Positions 37,154 to 45,972 are shown, counted from the first letter of the stretch. The stretch: 64,000 nucleotides of DNA from Polaromonas sp. (GCA_030655515.1 JAURVI010000044.1:62001-126000), one strand, 5' to 3'. The notes: generated by a model from the letters alone, not told the origin. Program-made: numbers and translations.

Positions 37154-37564
37154 TCAGCCTTTGCGCTGGCCGTCAATACTCCACGCGCCTGGCCCCCAGG
37201 CGGCGACGGTCAGCAGACCGCCCGCAATGGCGATGTTTTTGAAGAAGTTTTGCTGCTGCATCATGACCTGCTCGGGCGGCACGCCCCAGTAGTTGTGGAA
37301 GATGAATGTGATCACCAGGGTAAAGAGGGCCATGCCGAGCGCCGCCCAACGCGTCTGCCAGCCCACCAGCAGCAGCAAACCCAGCCCCAGTTCGACCACG
37401 ATGGCAATGGCTGCGCATACTTCCGGAAGCGGTATGCCTTTTGAAGCGATGTAGCCCACCGTACCGGCGAAGCCGGCTATCTTGCTGAAGCCGAACGGGA
37501 CGAACAGCAAGGCCATCAGTACGCGCCCGAGTAGTGAAAACGGGTTTTGAAGTGAGTTAAGCAT
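37154..37564 (-). CDS. DoxX-family membrane protein
   Basis: The 136-residue inner-membrane protein has four hydrophobic helices. The family opening LGRVLMALLFVPFGFSKIAGFAGTVGYIASKGIPLP and AIAIVVELGLGLLLLVGWQTRWAALGMALFTLVITFIFHNYW are clear. The tail QQNFFKNIAIAGGLL is standard for DoxX/YphA-like proteins. It is upstream of the flavodoxin gene on the same strand and probably co-transcribed. Its function in the family is poorly defined, with links to redox and thiosulfate metabolism. Confidence 0.92.
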   Translation of the reverse strand: MLNSLQNPFSLLGRVLMALLFVPFGFSKIAGFAGTVGYIASKGIPLPEVCAAIAIVVELGLGLLLLVGWQTRWAALGMALFTLVITFIFHNYWGVPPEQVMMQQQNFFKNIAIAGGLLTVAAWGPGAWSIDGQRKG

Positions 37565-37606
37565 GAAGACTCCTTGGTTGAAAGTGTGATGAAGAACGGA
37601 AATAAA

Positions 37607-37840
37607 CCTGGAAACCGCAGTTGGACAGGCCCGAGTGGGCCGTCATGGGGTGGGCCGGGAAGGCGCGACGACGCGGCTGGCTACTGCCAGCAAGGAGGCG
37701 CAACGCGCCTGGCGCGCCCCAGGGCGGCTCAATCGGGTGTGTCGCGCGCTCACCCAAAAGGTGAAGTTCGTCGTGGTCAAGAATGTCAGCATTCATGAGC
37801 ATCTCCAGCGGAAAATGAGCGGTCAACTGCGGTTTCCAGG
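37607..37840. mobile_element. 234-bp element with perfect 17-bp terminal inverted repeats
   Basis: CCTGGAAACCGCAGTTG (37607-37623) and its exact reverse complement (37824-37840) bracket 200 bases with no convincing gene, in the 306-base gap between the doxX and pirin genes. This is the architecture of a miniature inverted-repeat element. I see no obvious target duplication at the ends, and no transposase in the window has these termini, so the class is unknown. Confidence 0.55.
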
Positions 37841-37870
37841 ATGATGAACCCAAGCGCCCGTCTGTGCAAG

Positions 37871-38581
37871 TCAGTCTGCACCCGCGGCCAGATCGAACAC
37901 CAGCACTTCGGCGGCCTTGCCATGCGCCAACTGCAAGCGGCTTTCTGCTTCGAGCTTGGCGGCATCGCCTGCCCGCAGAAGCTGCCCGTTGACCTGGAGT
38001 TCCCCGCGCACCAGATGAACATAGATTTTGCGCTTGAGGTCCAGCGCCAGCTCGGCGGTCTGGCTGCCGTCGAACAGGCCTGCATAAAGTTTCGCATCGG
38101 CATGGATCGTCACCGAGCCCTGTATCCCGTCATTGGACGCCACCAACCTGAGCACGCCACGTTTTTCGCGGTCATCAAAGGTCTTTTGTTCGTAGCCGGG
38201 CGGGATACCGCGCGCATTGGGCTCAATCCAGATTTGCAGAAAGTGCGTCGTTGCGTCCTTCGCATGGTTGAACTCGCTGTGCCGGATGCCGGTGCCGGCA
38301 CTCATGCGCTGCACGTCGCCGGGCGCAATGAATGCGCCGTTGCCAATGCTGTCCTGGTGCCCGATCGCGCCGCTGAGCACATAACTGATGATCTCCATGT
38401 CTTTGTGGCCATGGGTGCCAAAGCCGGTACCCGGTTCGATGCGGTCTTCATTGATGACGCGCAAATTGCCAAAACCCATGTGGGCCGGGTCGTGATAACC
38501 GGCAAACGAAAACGAGTGAAAAGACTTGAGCCAACCGTGGTCGGCATAACCCCGGTCAGCAGAGGTTCGCAAGGTCAGCAT
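37871..38581 (-). CDS. Pirin-family bicupin (YhhW-like)
   Basis: The 236-residue protein shows the pirin signatures: FSFAGYHDPAHMGFGNLRVINEDRI, PGTGFGTHGHKDMEIISYVLSG with the metal-binding histidines, and GDVQRMSAGTGIRHSEFN. The length matches YhhW-type quercetin 2,3-dioxygenases. The real substrate in bacteria is often unknown. It is divergent from a LysR regulator at 38704, with a perfect palindrome between them, which suggests direct control by that regulator. Confidence 0.93.
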   Translation of the reverse strand: MLTLRTSADRGYADHGWLKSFHSFSFAGYHDPAHMGFGNLRVINEDRIEPGTGFGTHGHKDMEIISYVLSGAIGHQDSIGNGAFIAPGDVQRMSAGTGIRHSEFNHAKDATTHFLQIWIEPNARGIPPGYEQKTFDDREKRGVLRLVASNDGIQGSVTIHADAKLYAGLFDGSQTAELALDLKRKIYVHLVRGELQVNGQLLRAGDAAKLEAESRLQLAHGKAAEVLVFDLAAGAD

Positions 38582-38671
38582 GCGGTAGCCCTTTCAAAAA
38601 TGAGTTCTTGCGCAACGGCTCCAATGTAGAACAGCATGCCCCCTTGATAATTGTTGTTTTTTGATGTCATC

Positions 38672-38688
38672 ATTCAAATTATTTGAAT
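38672..38688. promoter_or_regulatory. Predicted LysR-type operator
   Basis: ATTCAAAT-T-ATTTGAAT is a perfect 17-bp palindrome that fits the T-N11-A rule. It lies between the divergent pirin and LysR genes, 15 bases before the LysR ATG. An alternative TTG start for the LysR gene at 38683 falls inside the palindrome, which argues for ATG 38704. Confidence 0.65.
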
Positions 38689-38703
38689 TCAACAGTACAC
38701 ACC

Positions 38704-39693
38704 ATGCGCGATGTCCTGACACTCGAAGCCCTCGGCCTGATAGAAACAGTGGACCGTACCGGCAGCCTGGCCGCTGCGGCACGCGAACTCGGCGTGGTGC
38801 CCAGCGCATTGACATACCGGGTGCGGCAAATCGAAGACGCGCTGGATGTGCTGCTGTTTGACCGCTCATCGCGCCAGGCCCGGCTCACCGAAGCCGGGCA
38901 GGAATTGCTGCGCGAAGGCAGGCGCCTGCTGCTCGAACTCGATGCGGTCGCCCACCGCGTCAAGCGGGTCGCCACGGGCTGGGAGCCGCAGTTGACGATC
39001 ACGGCCGATGGCCTGATTTCCAGCACCACGCTGTTTGAGCTGTGCGAGGCTTTTTATGCTTTGAATCCGCCGACCCGGCTTCGCATACGCTCCGAAATCC
39101 TGTCGGGCACCTGGGACGCCCTGGTGCTGGGCGAGGCGGATCTGGCGATTGGCTGCGTCGTCGAAGTTACCCAGTCCCGCGGAATCCTGAGCCAGCCCAT
39201 GGGCGAGGTGCCCTTTGTGTTTGCCGTGGCGCCGCACCATCCGCTGGCGGGCATCAGCGGCATCATCAGCGATGCGCAACTGCAGCAACATCGTGCGGTG
39301 GCCGTCGCCGACACCACAACGCGCGGCGCGGGCATCAGCATCGGTCTGCTCGGCGGCCAGGATGTGCTGACCGTCCCGACGCTGCGCTACAAGCTGCAAG
39401 CGCAGTTGCGAGGACTGGGCTGCGGTTTTTTGCCGGAATGCCTCGCCAGACCCTTCATCGAAACCGGCCGCCTGGTGGTCAAGGCCGTGGACGGGCAGCG
39501 CCGCACCGTGGCCATGAGCTACGCTTGGCGCGGCCACAGCGCCGCTGTCGCCGCGCCCGCCAGAAAAAATACCCAAGCCGGCGCCCCGCCGCCCCGGCCG
39601 CTGCACAACGGGCGTGCGCTCAGTTGGTGGCTGGAGCAACTGGCGCGCCCGCAAACGCAGCGGGCATTGCTGGAGCGCCACCACAACGTGTAG
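38704..39693 (+). CDS. LysR-family transcriptional regulator
   Basis: The 329-residue regulator has its helix-turn-helix at residues ~15-40: LIETVDRTGSLAAAARELGVVPSALTYRVRQIEDAL. The effector domain begins near residue 90 (PQLTITADGLI). The C-terminus carries an Ala/Pro-rich extension (VAAPARKNTQAGAPPPRPL) and a final helix beyond the usual end. ATG 38704 is used because the in-frame TTG at 38683 lies within the operator-like palindrome. No strong ribosome site is seen. It is divergent from the pirin gene, its likely target. The next gene starts 10 bases after it. Confidence 0.92.
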   Translation: MRDVLTLEALGLIETVDRTGSLAAAARELGVVPSALTYRVRQIEDALDVLLFDRSSRQARLTEAGQELLREGRRLLLELDAVAHRVKRVATGWEPQLTITADGLISSTTLFELCEAFYALNPPTRLRIRSEILSGTWDALVLGEADLAIGCVVEVTQSRGILSQPMGEVPFVFAVAPHHPLAGISGIISDAQLQQHRAVAVADTTTRGAGISIGLLGGQDVLTVPTLRYKLQAQLRGLGCGFLPECLARPFIETGRLVVKAVDGQRRTVAMSYAWRGHSAAVAAPARKNTQAGAPPPRPLHNGRALSWWLEQLARPQTQRALLERHHNV

Positions 39694-39702
39694 AGTGCAG
39701 CC

Positions 39703-40842
39703 ATGACAGTAAAAACAAAATCCGCCAATACACCCGCCAGAAACGCCACGGCCCGGAAACGCGCTGCGCCCGCCGCAGAACCGGCGTCTGCCTCGCCCGC
39801 ACAAGCACCCCGGCACTATGCCGTGGTCGGCGCGGGCATTGCCGGCATCGCCTGCGCACGCACACTGATGCAGGCCGGCCACCACGTGACGGTGTTTGAA
39901 AAAAGCCACGCCCCCGGCGGGCGCATGGCCACGCACCACACCGAATTTGGCGATTTTGACTCCGGCACCCAGTACTTCACCGTGCGTGATGCCCGCTTTG
40001 AAAAAGCGCTGGGCACCGCGCCCGGTCGGGTTCGGCCGTGGAGCGCCAACACCGTGCGCATCCTTGACGAAGCCGGCCGCGTGATCGCGTCCTCGCTGCC
40101 GCCCAAGGAAGCCCACTGGGTGGCGACACCGGGCATGAATGAACTGGTCAAGCAGTGGGCCCAGCCGCTGGCCGCAAGCGGCGCCCTGACCCTGCAAACC
40201 CAGGTGATCCGTATCGAGCCGGACAAGCTGCACCCTTATCGCTGGCAGGTACAGACCGAAGGCCCGGGCGCCGCGAGCCGGGTGTATTCCGGCTTTGACG
40301 GGGTGGTGCTGGCCGTGCCCTCGCCGCAGGCACACGCCCTGTTGCTGAGCTCGCAGCAAGGCAAAGCCTTGATGCCGGCCTTGAGCGGTGTCAGCATTGC
40401 CCCCTGCTGGACCCTGATGCTGGCCTTCCCGCAGGCCCTGCAACCCACGCTGTCGCACCTGGGGCCGCAATGGAACGCAGCACGCAGCACGCACCACCGC
40501 ATTGCCTGGCTGGCGAGAGAATCGTCCAAGCCCGGGCGCAGCGCGATCGAGCGCTGGACCGTGCAGGCCAGCCCCGAGTGGTCCGGGCGGCACCTGGAAG
40601 ACGACGACGAGCGCGTCAAAGCCAAACTGCTCAAAGCCTTCACCGAAGTGACCGGCATACGCGCCGCGCCGAGCCACGCCGTGGTACACCGCTGGCGTTA
40701 TGCCCAAACCACCGAAGCCCTCGGCCAGCCCTGCCTGTGGGACGCCCCATCGCGCATAGGCTGTTGCGGTGACTGGTGCCTGGGCCACCGGGTCGAAGAC
40801 GGTTTTGTCTCCGGGCTGGAAATGGCGCTGGCCGTTCTTTGA
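39703..40842 (+). CDS. Renalase-like FAD-dependent amine oxidase
   Basis: The 379-residue flavoprotein has an Ala/Pro-rich N-terminal extension of about 36 residues, then the Rossmann motif [21 protein letters not shown] and the GG motif [31 protein letters not shown] and the C-terminal [20 protein letters not shown] match renalase-type NAD(P)H/FAD proteins. The catalytic substrate is unknown. It follows the LysR gene by 10 bases and is probably co-transcribed. The stop is followed directly by a repeat cluster. Confidence 0.88.
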   Translation: MTVKTKSANTPARNATARKRAAPAAEPASASPAQAPRHYAVVGAGIAGIACARTLMQAGHHVTVFEKSHAPGGRMATHHTEFGDFDSGTQYFTVRDARFEKALGTAPGRVRPWSANTVRILDEAGRVIASSLPPKEAHWVATPGMNELVKQWAQPLAASGALTLQTQVIRIEPDKLHPYRWQVQTEGPGAASRVYSGFDGVVLAVPSPQAHALLLSSQQGKALMPALSGVSIAPCWTLMLAFPQALQPTLSHLGPQWNAARSTHHRIAWLARESSKPGRSAIERWTVQASPEWSGRHLEDDDERVKAKLLKAFTEVTGIRAAPSHAVVHRWRYAQTTEALGQPCLWDAPSRIGCCGDWCLGHRVEDGFVSGLEMALAVL

Positions 40843-40855
40843 AGCGTGTGAGAAG

Positions 40856-40990
40856 CACAGCCTCCTCGGGAGGCAGCGAAGTACGCGAAGCGACAAGCGT
40901 GGGGGCCACATTTTCCGACGGGCCGCCCCTAGGAAAATTAGCCCCCTCGGGGGGCAGCGCATTACACGAAGTGAAAAGCGTGGGGGCCAT
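40856..40990. repeat. Two tandem GCCCCCTCGGGGGGC-type repeats
   Basis: Unit 1 (40856-40909: CCTCCTCGGGAGGCAGCG..., ending AGCGTGGGGGCCAC) and unit 2 (40940-40989) flank a linker, ATTTTCCGACGGGCCGCCCC (40909-40928). Unit 2 plus linker matches 47299-47382 on the other strand. The element begins 13 bases after the flavoprotein stop and runs into the start of gluQ. Confidence 0.85.
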
Positions 40991-41996
40991 TTACAGAGGG
41001 CGCTTTGCGCCCTCGCCCACCGGGCCACTCCATGCGGGGTCTCTCGTCGCCGCGCTCGCAAGCTGGCTCGATGCCCGAGCGCACGGCGGCTCGTGGCTGG
41101 TGCGCATCGAAGACATCGACACGCCGCGCTGTGTACCGGGTGCTGACGCCCTCATCCTGCAGCAGTTGGCCGCTTGCGGGCTGCTGCCTGACGCACCGCC
41201 ACTCTACCAGTCGCAGCGCGGCCCTCTGTATCAGCAGGCGCTGGATGATCTGATCGTGCGGGGCTGGGCTTACCCCTGCGCCTGCACCCGGCAGGAAGTT
41301 GCGCAAGCGTACGCCGCGCAGGGCCGCCCCAAGCAAGCACAGCCCCCTGGGGGGGCAGAGAGCTACACGCAAGTGAGCGAACGTGGGGGCTTAGCACTCG
41401 CGGCGAGCGGGCAGGCGCGCCCGCGCCATGGCGAGCGGGTCTACCCCGGCACCTGCCGCCACGGGCTGCAGGGCCGTCAGGCGCGCGCCTGGCGCTTTCT
41501 GACCCGAAGCCCGGAATCCGGTTCAATCGCCCATCCAGACACCCGATGGCACGACCGCCGCCTGGGCGGGCAACAGCAAAACGTCGAACAGGCGGTCGGC
41601 GACTTTGTGCTCCAGCGCGCCGACGGCTTGTGGGCCTACCAGCTCGCGGTGGTGGTCGATGATGCCGCGCAAGGCATCACCGATGTGGTGCGTGGTGAAG
41701 ACCTGCTTGATAACACCGCCCGGCAAATTTTGCTGCAGCGCGCGCTGGGTCTGCCCACCCCGCGCTACCTGCATGTGCCGCTGGTATTGGGGGAAAACGG
41801 CGAGAAGCTGTCCAAACAAAATGGCGCCGCGCCGCTGGCGCCCGGCCAGCCGCTCGCCAGCCTGCGCCAAGCCGGCGAGTTGCTTGGCCTGCAGGTGGCG
41901 GCCCGCAGCGTAGCCGACTGGCTGGCGCAGGCCGTGCAGCAGTGGGTCGCCATGCATACGGCGAGAGAACGCGCGCCCGTAAAATCAACGCTGTGA
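40971..41996 (+). CDS. gluQ: Glutamyl-Q tRNA(Asp) synthetase
   Basis: GluQ-RS attaches glutamate to the queuosine of tRNA(Asp). The HIGH-like motif region [26 protein letters not shown], then [12 protein letters not shown] and the KMSKS-like [10 protein letters not shown], identify it. No ATG fits. The frame enters through a repeat, and the best starts are GTG 40971 or GTG 40980, both within that repeat, giving about 341 or 338 residues. A second repeat copy (41340-41391) is inserted in frame and encodes [17 protein letters not shown] between the zinc cysteines (CACT) and the later tyrosine/cysteine (YPGTC). So the zinc-site loop is longer than in E. coli YadB. The remainder looks normal. The stop overlaps the trmB start. 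Confidence 0.88.
   Translation: MKSVGAIYRGRFAPSPTGPLHAGSLVAALASWLDARAHGGSWLVRIEDIDTPRCVPGADALILQQLAACGLLPDAPPLYQSQRGPLYQQALDDLIVRGWAYPCACTRQEVAQAYAAQGRPKQAQPPGGAESYTQVSERGGLALAASGQARPRHGERVYPGTCRHGLQGRQARAWRFLTRSPESGSIAHPDTRWHDRRLGGQQQNVEQAVGDFVLQRADGLWAYQLAVVVDDAAQGITDVVRGEDLLDNTARQILLQRALGLPTPRYLHVPLVLGENGEKLSKQNGAAPLAPGQPLASLRQAGELLGLQVAARSVADWLAQAVQQWVAMHTARERAPVKSTL
41340..41391. repeat. GCCCCCTGGGGGGGC-type repeat inside gluQ
   Basis: AGCCCCCTGGGGGGGCAGAG...ACACGCAAGTGAGCGAACGTGGGGGCT is the same unit as at 40940-40989 and 47299-47345, here within coding sequence and kept in frame. It adds about 17 residues to the protein. Confidence 0.85.
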
Positions 41997-42757
41997 TTCA
42001 AACAATTCCCCCCAGCAGCCCGGGCGTGCCGGATGTCGGCCACCGCCGGGCGATCCGCAGCTTTGTGCGCCGCACCGGCCGCACCACGGTCGGCCAAGCC
42101 AAAGCCTTTGACGATATGGGGCCGAAATTCCTGCTCCCTTACACGCCGTCCGCTATTGATTTGACCGCTGTCTACGCCCGTTCTGCGCCGACCATTCTTG
42201 AAATCGGCTTTGGCATGGGCGAAGCCACGGCGCATATTGCCGCGCTGATGCCGGAGAAAAACTTTCTCTGCTGCGAAGTCCACACCCCCGGTGTCGGCGC
42301 GCTGCTCAAACGCATCAGCGAGCAGGCCCTGGGCAACATCCGCATCGTGCAGCATGACGCGGTGCAAGTCATGGAACACATGCTGCCGCCGCAAAGCCTG
42401 GACGGCATACACATCTTTTTCCCCGACCCCTGGCACAAGAAGAAACACAACAAGCGCCGCCTGATCCAGCCGCCACTGATCGCGCAACTGGTCACGCGCC
42501 TCAAACCCGGCGCCTACCTGCATTGCGCGACCGACTGGCGGCCTTATGCCGAGCAAATCCTGGAAGTCCTGAGTGCCGAGCCGCTGCTGAAAAACACGGC
42601 CGATGCATCCAGCGAAGGCTATGCGCCCAAGCCGCACTACCGCCCGCTGACCAAGTTCGAAAACCGCGGCATCCGGCTCGGGCACGGCGTCTGGGACCTG
42701 GTGTTCACTCGTCTCGGTTCCGCTGCGCCCTCCCCCCCTGGGAGAGGGTCGGGGTGA
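41993..42757 (+). CDS. trmB: tRNA (guanine-N7-)-methyltransferase
   Basis: The SAM-dependent enzyme makes m7G46 in tRNA and has 254 residues from GTG 41993, which overlaps the gluQ stop (GTGA). The N-terminal [15 protein letters not shown], the SAM motif [17 protein letters not shown], and [25 protein letters not shown] with [10 protein letters not shown] are diagnostic. The natural end is probably near VWDLVFTRL; the last ~13 residues ([13 protein letters not shown]) come from an inserted repeat. Confidence 0.94.
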   Translation: MIQTIPPSSPGVPDVGHRRAIRSFVRRTGRTTVGQAKAFDDMGPKFLLPYTPSAIDLTAVYARSAPTILEIGFGMGEATAHIAALMPEKNFLCCEVHTPGVGALLKRISEQALGNIRIVQHDAVQVMEHMLPPQSLDGIHIFFPDPWHKKKHNKRRLIQPPLIAQLVTRLKPGAYLHCATDWRPYAEQILEVLSAEPLLKNTADASSEGYAPKPHYRPLTKFENRGIRLGHGVWDLVFTRLGSAAPSPPGRGSG

Positions 42758-42761
42758 GGGC
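42729..42761. repeat. CCCTCCCCC...GGGAGAGGGTCGGGGTGAGGG repeat
   Basis: This GC-rich palindromic unit (TCCCCCCCTGGGAGAGGG plus TCGGGGTGAGGG) is a common interspersed bacterial repeat by my recollection. Here it supplies the last codons and stop of trmB and the probable GTG start of the next gene. Confidence 0.65.
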
Positions 42762-43692
42762 CGCCTCCGCGCCCGCGAGGGCCGAATCAGCGGCACACGG
42801 TTTCCCCACAATCAATGGCGTCGGCCCAAGTTGCGTCGGCCTGCCCACAGGCCACTGGCCCACCATCACTGACTTCTTGGTCGAACGCTTCCCCGCCATC
42901 ACGCGCGCGGTCTGGCTTGACCGTATGCAACACGGCCTGGTTGTTGACGAGTTTGGCGCAGCCGTCACGCCGGAGCGCGCTTACCAGGGCCATAGGCGGG
43001 TCTATTACTACCGCTCGGTAGACAAGGAAGCGCGCATCCCTTTCGACGAAGTTCTGCTGTTCCAGGACGAGCACTTGGTGCTTGTCGATAAGCCGCATTT
43101 TTTGCCCGTCACCCCGTCGGGCCGCTACCTGCAGGAAACCCTGCTGGTGCGCCTGAAAAACCGGCTGGGAATCCCCGGCCTCAGCCCGATCCACCGGATT
43201 GACCGGGAGACCGCCGGACTGGTGCTTTTTTCAGTGCAGCCGCAGGAACGCGGCGCGTACCAGGATTTGTTCAGGCAGCGCGAAGTGAGCAAGCACTACG
43301 AAGCCATCGCGCCCTGGCGCGCCGATATGAGCTTTCCACGGGTCTGCAAAAGCCGCATCGCCCCCGGCCAGCCTTTTTTCCGCCAGTGCGAAGCGCCTGG
43401 CCCCGCCAACAGCGAAACCCATATCGCGGTGCTGGAAGTCAGCGGGCCGCTGGCGCGTTACGGCCTGAGCCCGGTGACCGGCAAAAAGCACCAGTTGCGC
43501 GTCCACATGAATGCCTTGGGCCTGCCCATCGTCAATGACCGGGTGTATCCGCCGGTGGAGCCGACGCCGGATGACGACTACCGCTACCCGCTGCAACTGC
43601 TGGCGCAGGCCATCGCGTTTGACGACCCGATCACCGGCAAGCCCCGGCAGTTCACCAGCCGGCGCCATCTGAGCCTGCCCCCATCGCTTTGA
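42754..43692 (+). CDS. RluA-family pseudouridine synthase
   Basis: The protein converts uridines in RNA to pseudouridine and has 312 residues from GTG 42754, which overlaps the trmB stop (GTGA) inside a repeat. The catalytic motif is [16 protein letters not shown], with the active aspartate in [34 protein letters not shown] precedes it, and [21 protein letters not shown] closes the fold. An S4-like N-terminal segment ([11 protein letters not shown]) may be partial. The first ~20 residues ([15 protein letters not shown]) are repeat-derived low complexity, so a later start is possible. Which RNA position it modifies cannot be told. Confidence 0.92.
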   Translation: MRAASAPARAESAAHGFPTINGVGPSCVGLPTGHWPTITDFLVERFPAITRAVWLDRMQHGLVVDEFGAAVTPERAYQGHRRVYYYRSVDKEARIPFDEVLLFQDEHLVLVDKPHFLPVTPSGRYLQETLLVRLKNRLGIPGLSPIHRIDRETAGLVLFSVQPQERGAYQDLFRQREVSKHYEAIAPWRADMSFPRVCKSRIAPGQPFFRQCEAPGPANSETHIAVLEVSGPLARYGLSPVTGKKHQLRVHMNALGLPIVNDRVYPPVEPTPDDDYRYPLQLLAQAIAFDDPITGKPRQFTSRRHLSLPPSL

Positions 43693-43764
43693 GAATCGCA
43701 AACAGGCTGCCCAGGTAATCGGCAACAAAACAATTCGCCGGCCAAAAAAAGACCTACAAAAGAC

Positions 43765-44178
43765 CTACTCAACGGGCTTGCTCATGGCACGCCAGTAGTC
43801 GTTTTGGAATTGCGAATACTTGAAGGAGCCCTGCTGAAAGGGGTTGGCTTGTTCGTCCTGACGCTCTGCCGCGGCTTGGGCAAGTTCGCGTATTTCATTT
43901 CGCGTAAGCGATTCAACGGCGCGAATCATTGGCGCGCTCTTTTTTGCCGCCGGCGCGCCGCGCACCAAGTCCCAGTTCACCTTGTCGTTCAGTTCTTCGA
44001 GCGTGACGCCGGTGGTCACCGCCACTTCCGGGCATTTTTCAGCCGGCACCCGCCCGGCGCTTAACCAGTGTTCGACGTGCTGCCTCACCACCCCGTTGCC
44101 GACTGCGGCAGCGAGTTTCGTCGGGCTGTTTTCGAACAACGCGACCGCCCGCTGGATGCCAGTTTTTTGCCTCATCAT
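43765..44178 (-). CDS. YdaS-like Cro-type regulator
   Basis: The 137-residue protein is from the phage Cro/CII-like YdaS group. The helix-turn-helix spans SPTKLAAAVGNGVVRQHVEHWLSAGRVPAEKCPEVAVTTGVTLEELNDKVNWDLVRG. ATG 44178 is chosen because GGAGG lies 5 bases upstream; a GTG at 44184 is in frame but overlaps that site. It is divergent from an XRE-type regulator at 44253, the arrangement of a prophage immunity switch, with an operator-like palindrome between them. No other phage genes are nearby. Confidence 0.88.
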   Translation of the reverse strand: MMRQKTGIQRAVALFENSPTKLAAAVGNGVVRQHVEHWLSAGRVPAEKCPEVAVTTGVTLEELNDKVNWDLVRGAPAAKKSAPMIRAVESLTRNEIRELAQAAAERQDEQANPFQQGSFKYSQFQNDYWRAMSKPVE

Positions 44179-44196
44179 TCGCACCTCCGCAAAGTT

Positions 44197-44218
44197 GTTT
44201 GCATTCTATATTGCAAAC
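44197..44218. promoter_or_regulatory. Predicted operator between the phage-type regulators
   Basis: GTTTGCA (44197-44203) and TGCAAAC (44212-44218) form a perfect inverted repeat with an 8-base AT-rich centre, in the 74-base gap between the divergent YdaS-like and XRE genes. A related half-site pair (GCAAA-N4-TTTGC) occurs at 44829-44842, downstream of the XRE gene. Confidence 0.6.
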
Positions 44219-44252
44219 CAACTTGCGCACAAGAGAGGCAAAATCTTTTGCT

Positions 44253-44735
44253 ATGAAAACAATTGGGGAGCAGGCAAAAGAGTTCCGAATTTGGAAGGGC
44301 TGGACCTACACGCGCATGGCGCAAGAGGTCAGCAAGCACCAGAAAACGACCGTGAGCCGTCAAAAACTCACGCAGCTTGAGGAAGCCGGCGATAGGCGCC
44401 CGCACTACCTGTACGCGCTCGCACAGGCCATGGGAACCACTTCGGACACGCTGTTGGCCGGCCAATACGCTGTTCCGCCAGCCCCACGAGACCAGGAGAA
44501 GCAAAGCCATGCTCAGGCGGAAGCGCCCCGCGCCCCCTACCAGGTTGTCTCTCCCGCCCTTGCCGTTCAAACCTTGGCGCAGGCGCTATCGGCCATGGAG
44601 CCCGCCATCAGAGACCGCGCTTCCTCGCTCCTGAGCAGCCTGGCGCGCGACCCGGAAGGCCCTTGGTCTGGGTGGCTGGTTGACCTGCTGGCGCAAAACC
44701 AGCGCATCGAACACCCTACAAACGCGGGGAGATAG
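44253..44735 (+). CDS. XRE-family helix-turn-helix regulator
   Basis: The 160-residue protein starts MKTIGEQAKEFRIWKGWTYTRMAQEV, with an N-terminal HTH (TYTRMAQEVSKH, then VSRQKLTQLEEAG) and YLYALAQAMGTTSDTLLAGQY. The C-terminal half (ALAVQTLAQALSAMEPAIRDRASSLLSSLARDP) is helical and is probably a dimerisation region. The TTG at 44199 lies in the operator-like palindrome, so ATG 44253 is used. With the YdaS-like gene it looks like a remnant of a prophage or conjugative element switch. Confidence 0.85.
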   Translation: MKTIGEQAKEFRIWKGWTYTRMAQEVSKHQKTTVSRQKLTQLEEAGDRRPHYLYALAQAMGTTSDTLLAGQYAVPPAPRDQEKQSHAQAEAPRAPYQVVSPALAVQTLAQALSAMEPAIRDRASSLLSSLARDPEGPWSGWLVDLLAQNQRIEHPTNAGR

Positions 44736-44868
44736 GAAATACACCCCGCGCCGGTTTCGCAACCAAGCCGCTTCGACGGGTTGGTTGCTGCCGAGAATAT
44801 GGGGTTTACCCTTTTAGGGTTTAATTTGGCAAACTATTTTGCATAAATTCTTGCTTTGTGAATGATCG

Positions 44869-45972
44869 TCAGGCCGTCATTTCTTTCGCCGTGATCTGGT
44901 ACCTGAAATCATCCGGCGCATAAGAGTCCAACCGTCCGGCGGCATTTTCTGCGACCGGGTACATGAAAAACCCCAGCTTTTCCTGCGTGGAGTTCGGCAA
45001 GGCAATGTCATGCGCAGTGTTGTAGGCCATCCAGTTGCCCTCCCAGCCGCCGAACAGCGCCTTGTTGACCGGCGCGACCACCGGGTCGGTGGTGTTCTTG
45101 ATCCAGTCGGCGGTTTCCAGGCGCATCACTTTGGCCACGTCGGCCGGGTCCATCGCGACCCAGCCATAGCCCTTGAGAAACACTTCCGAACGGCAATGCT
45201 GCGCGCCCTTGAGACTGGCCGGGTTGCCGCTCAGTTCCTTGTAGCCAAAGCTTGAGGGCACCAGACGAATGCCGTAAACATCGCGTGCCGGAATACCGAC
45301 CGAGCGGCACAGGCCGACGAACAGTGCATTCAGGTCGGCACATTTGCCACCGAGGTTGCCGGTTTCCAGCATGGTCTTGATGTCGCCTTCGCCACAGCCG
45401 CGCACCTTGGGGTCGCGGTAGGTGTTGGCGACAATCCAGTCGTAAATCTTCTGCGTTTTTTCAACATCGGTTTTCGCACCCCGGATGGCCTCGCGTGCGG
45501 TGCTGCGCACGATGCCGTCAGTCGGCAAAAACATCGTCGCGCGGGTGAAATAGCGCAGCGTGTCCGCGTCTTCGCGCACCGCGGTTTTTTGCGCCCAGTC
45601 GATGGCGCGGCCCCGCGTCTGCACCCGGCTGGTCAGCTCGACGAAAGGCCGAGGCTCGCTGGCGGCAAACTCGGCGTAAAGCATCTTTGCGCCGTCCACG
45701 CCGTCGTCGGTGATATCGGTTTTGCCGTTGCTGAAAAAGCTGCTCTCCAGCGAACGCTGGTAGTCGCTGTTGACCGACGGAATCGGCAGCCAGACTTGGG
45801 TCACGCCCTGCGGTTTCAGAATGTCGACGCGTGTCGTCACCTCAAAGGTGCGCCAGGCGCCGCTTTGCGGTGCAAAGGTGCGGCGTGGCGGCGTTTGTGC
45901 GAAAGCGATTGCAGGAAAGGCAGCCATGGCGGCGGCGGTATTTTTCAGAAAAGTTCGGCGTACGGTGGTCAT
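44869..45972 (-). CDS. Tat-exported transglutaminase-like protein (TGc domain)
   Basis: The 367-residue protein has a twin-arginine signal (VRRTFLKNTAAAM...AIAFAQ, cleavage near residue 25). The papain-like transglutaminase core has Cys211 in NLGGKCADLNALFVGLCRSVGIPARDVYGIRL, His259 in GAQHCRSEVFLKGYGWVAMDPAD and Asp275 in the same stretch, a complete triad. GGAG lies 8 bases before ATG 45972. Proteins of this type act as periplasmic proteases or amidases more often than crosslinkers. It is divergent from a Tgl-like gene at 46141, 168 bases away, a suggestive pairing of two transglutaminase-fold families. Confidence 0.9.
   Translation of the reverse strand: MTTVRRTFLKNTAAAMAAFPAIAFAQTPPRRTFAPQSGAWRTFEVTTRVDILKPQGVTQVWLPIPSVNSDYQRSLESSFFSNGKTDITDDGVDGAKMLYAEFAASEPRPFVELTSRVQTRGRAIDWAQKTAVREDADTLRYFTRATMFLPTDGIVRSTAREAIRGAKTDVEKTQKIYDWIVANTYRDPKVRGCGEGDIKTMLETGNLGGKCADLNALFVGLCRSVGIPARDVYGIRLVPSSFGYKELSGNPASLKGAQHCRSEVFLKGYGWVAMDPADVAKVMRLETADWIKNTTDPVVAPVNKALFGGWEGNWMAYNTAHDIALPNSTQEKLGFFMYPVAENAAGRLDSYAPDDFRYQITAKEMTA

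Noticed and set aside
37557-37853. 98-codon minus-strand frame over the 234-bp element
   Set aside because: No motif or good ribosome site; it spans both inverted ends of a likely mobile element.
44808-44820. ACCCT-TTT-AGGGT inverted repeat as a terminator
   Set aside because: The stem is only 5 bp with no clear T-run directly after it.
44829-44842. GCAAA-N4-TTTGC inverted repeat as a second operator of the XRE regulator
   Set aside because: The half-sites are in the opposite arrangement from the 44197-44218 palindrome, so it is only noted.
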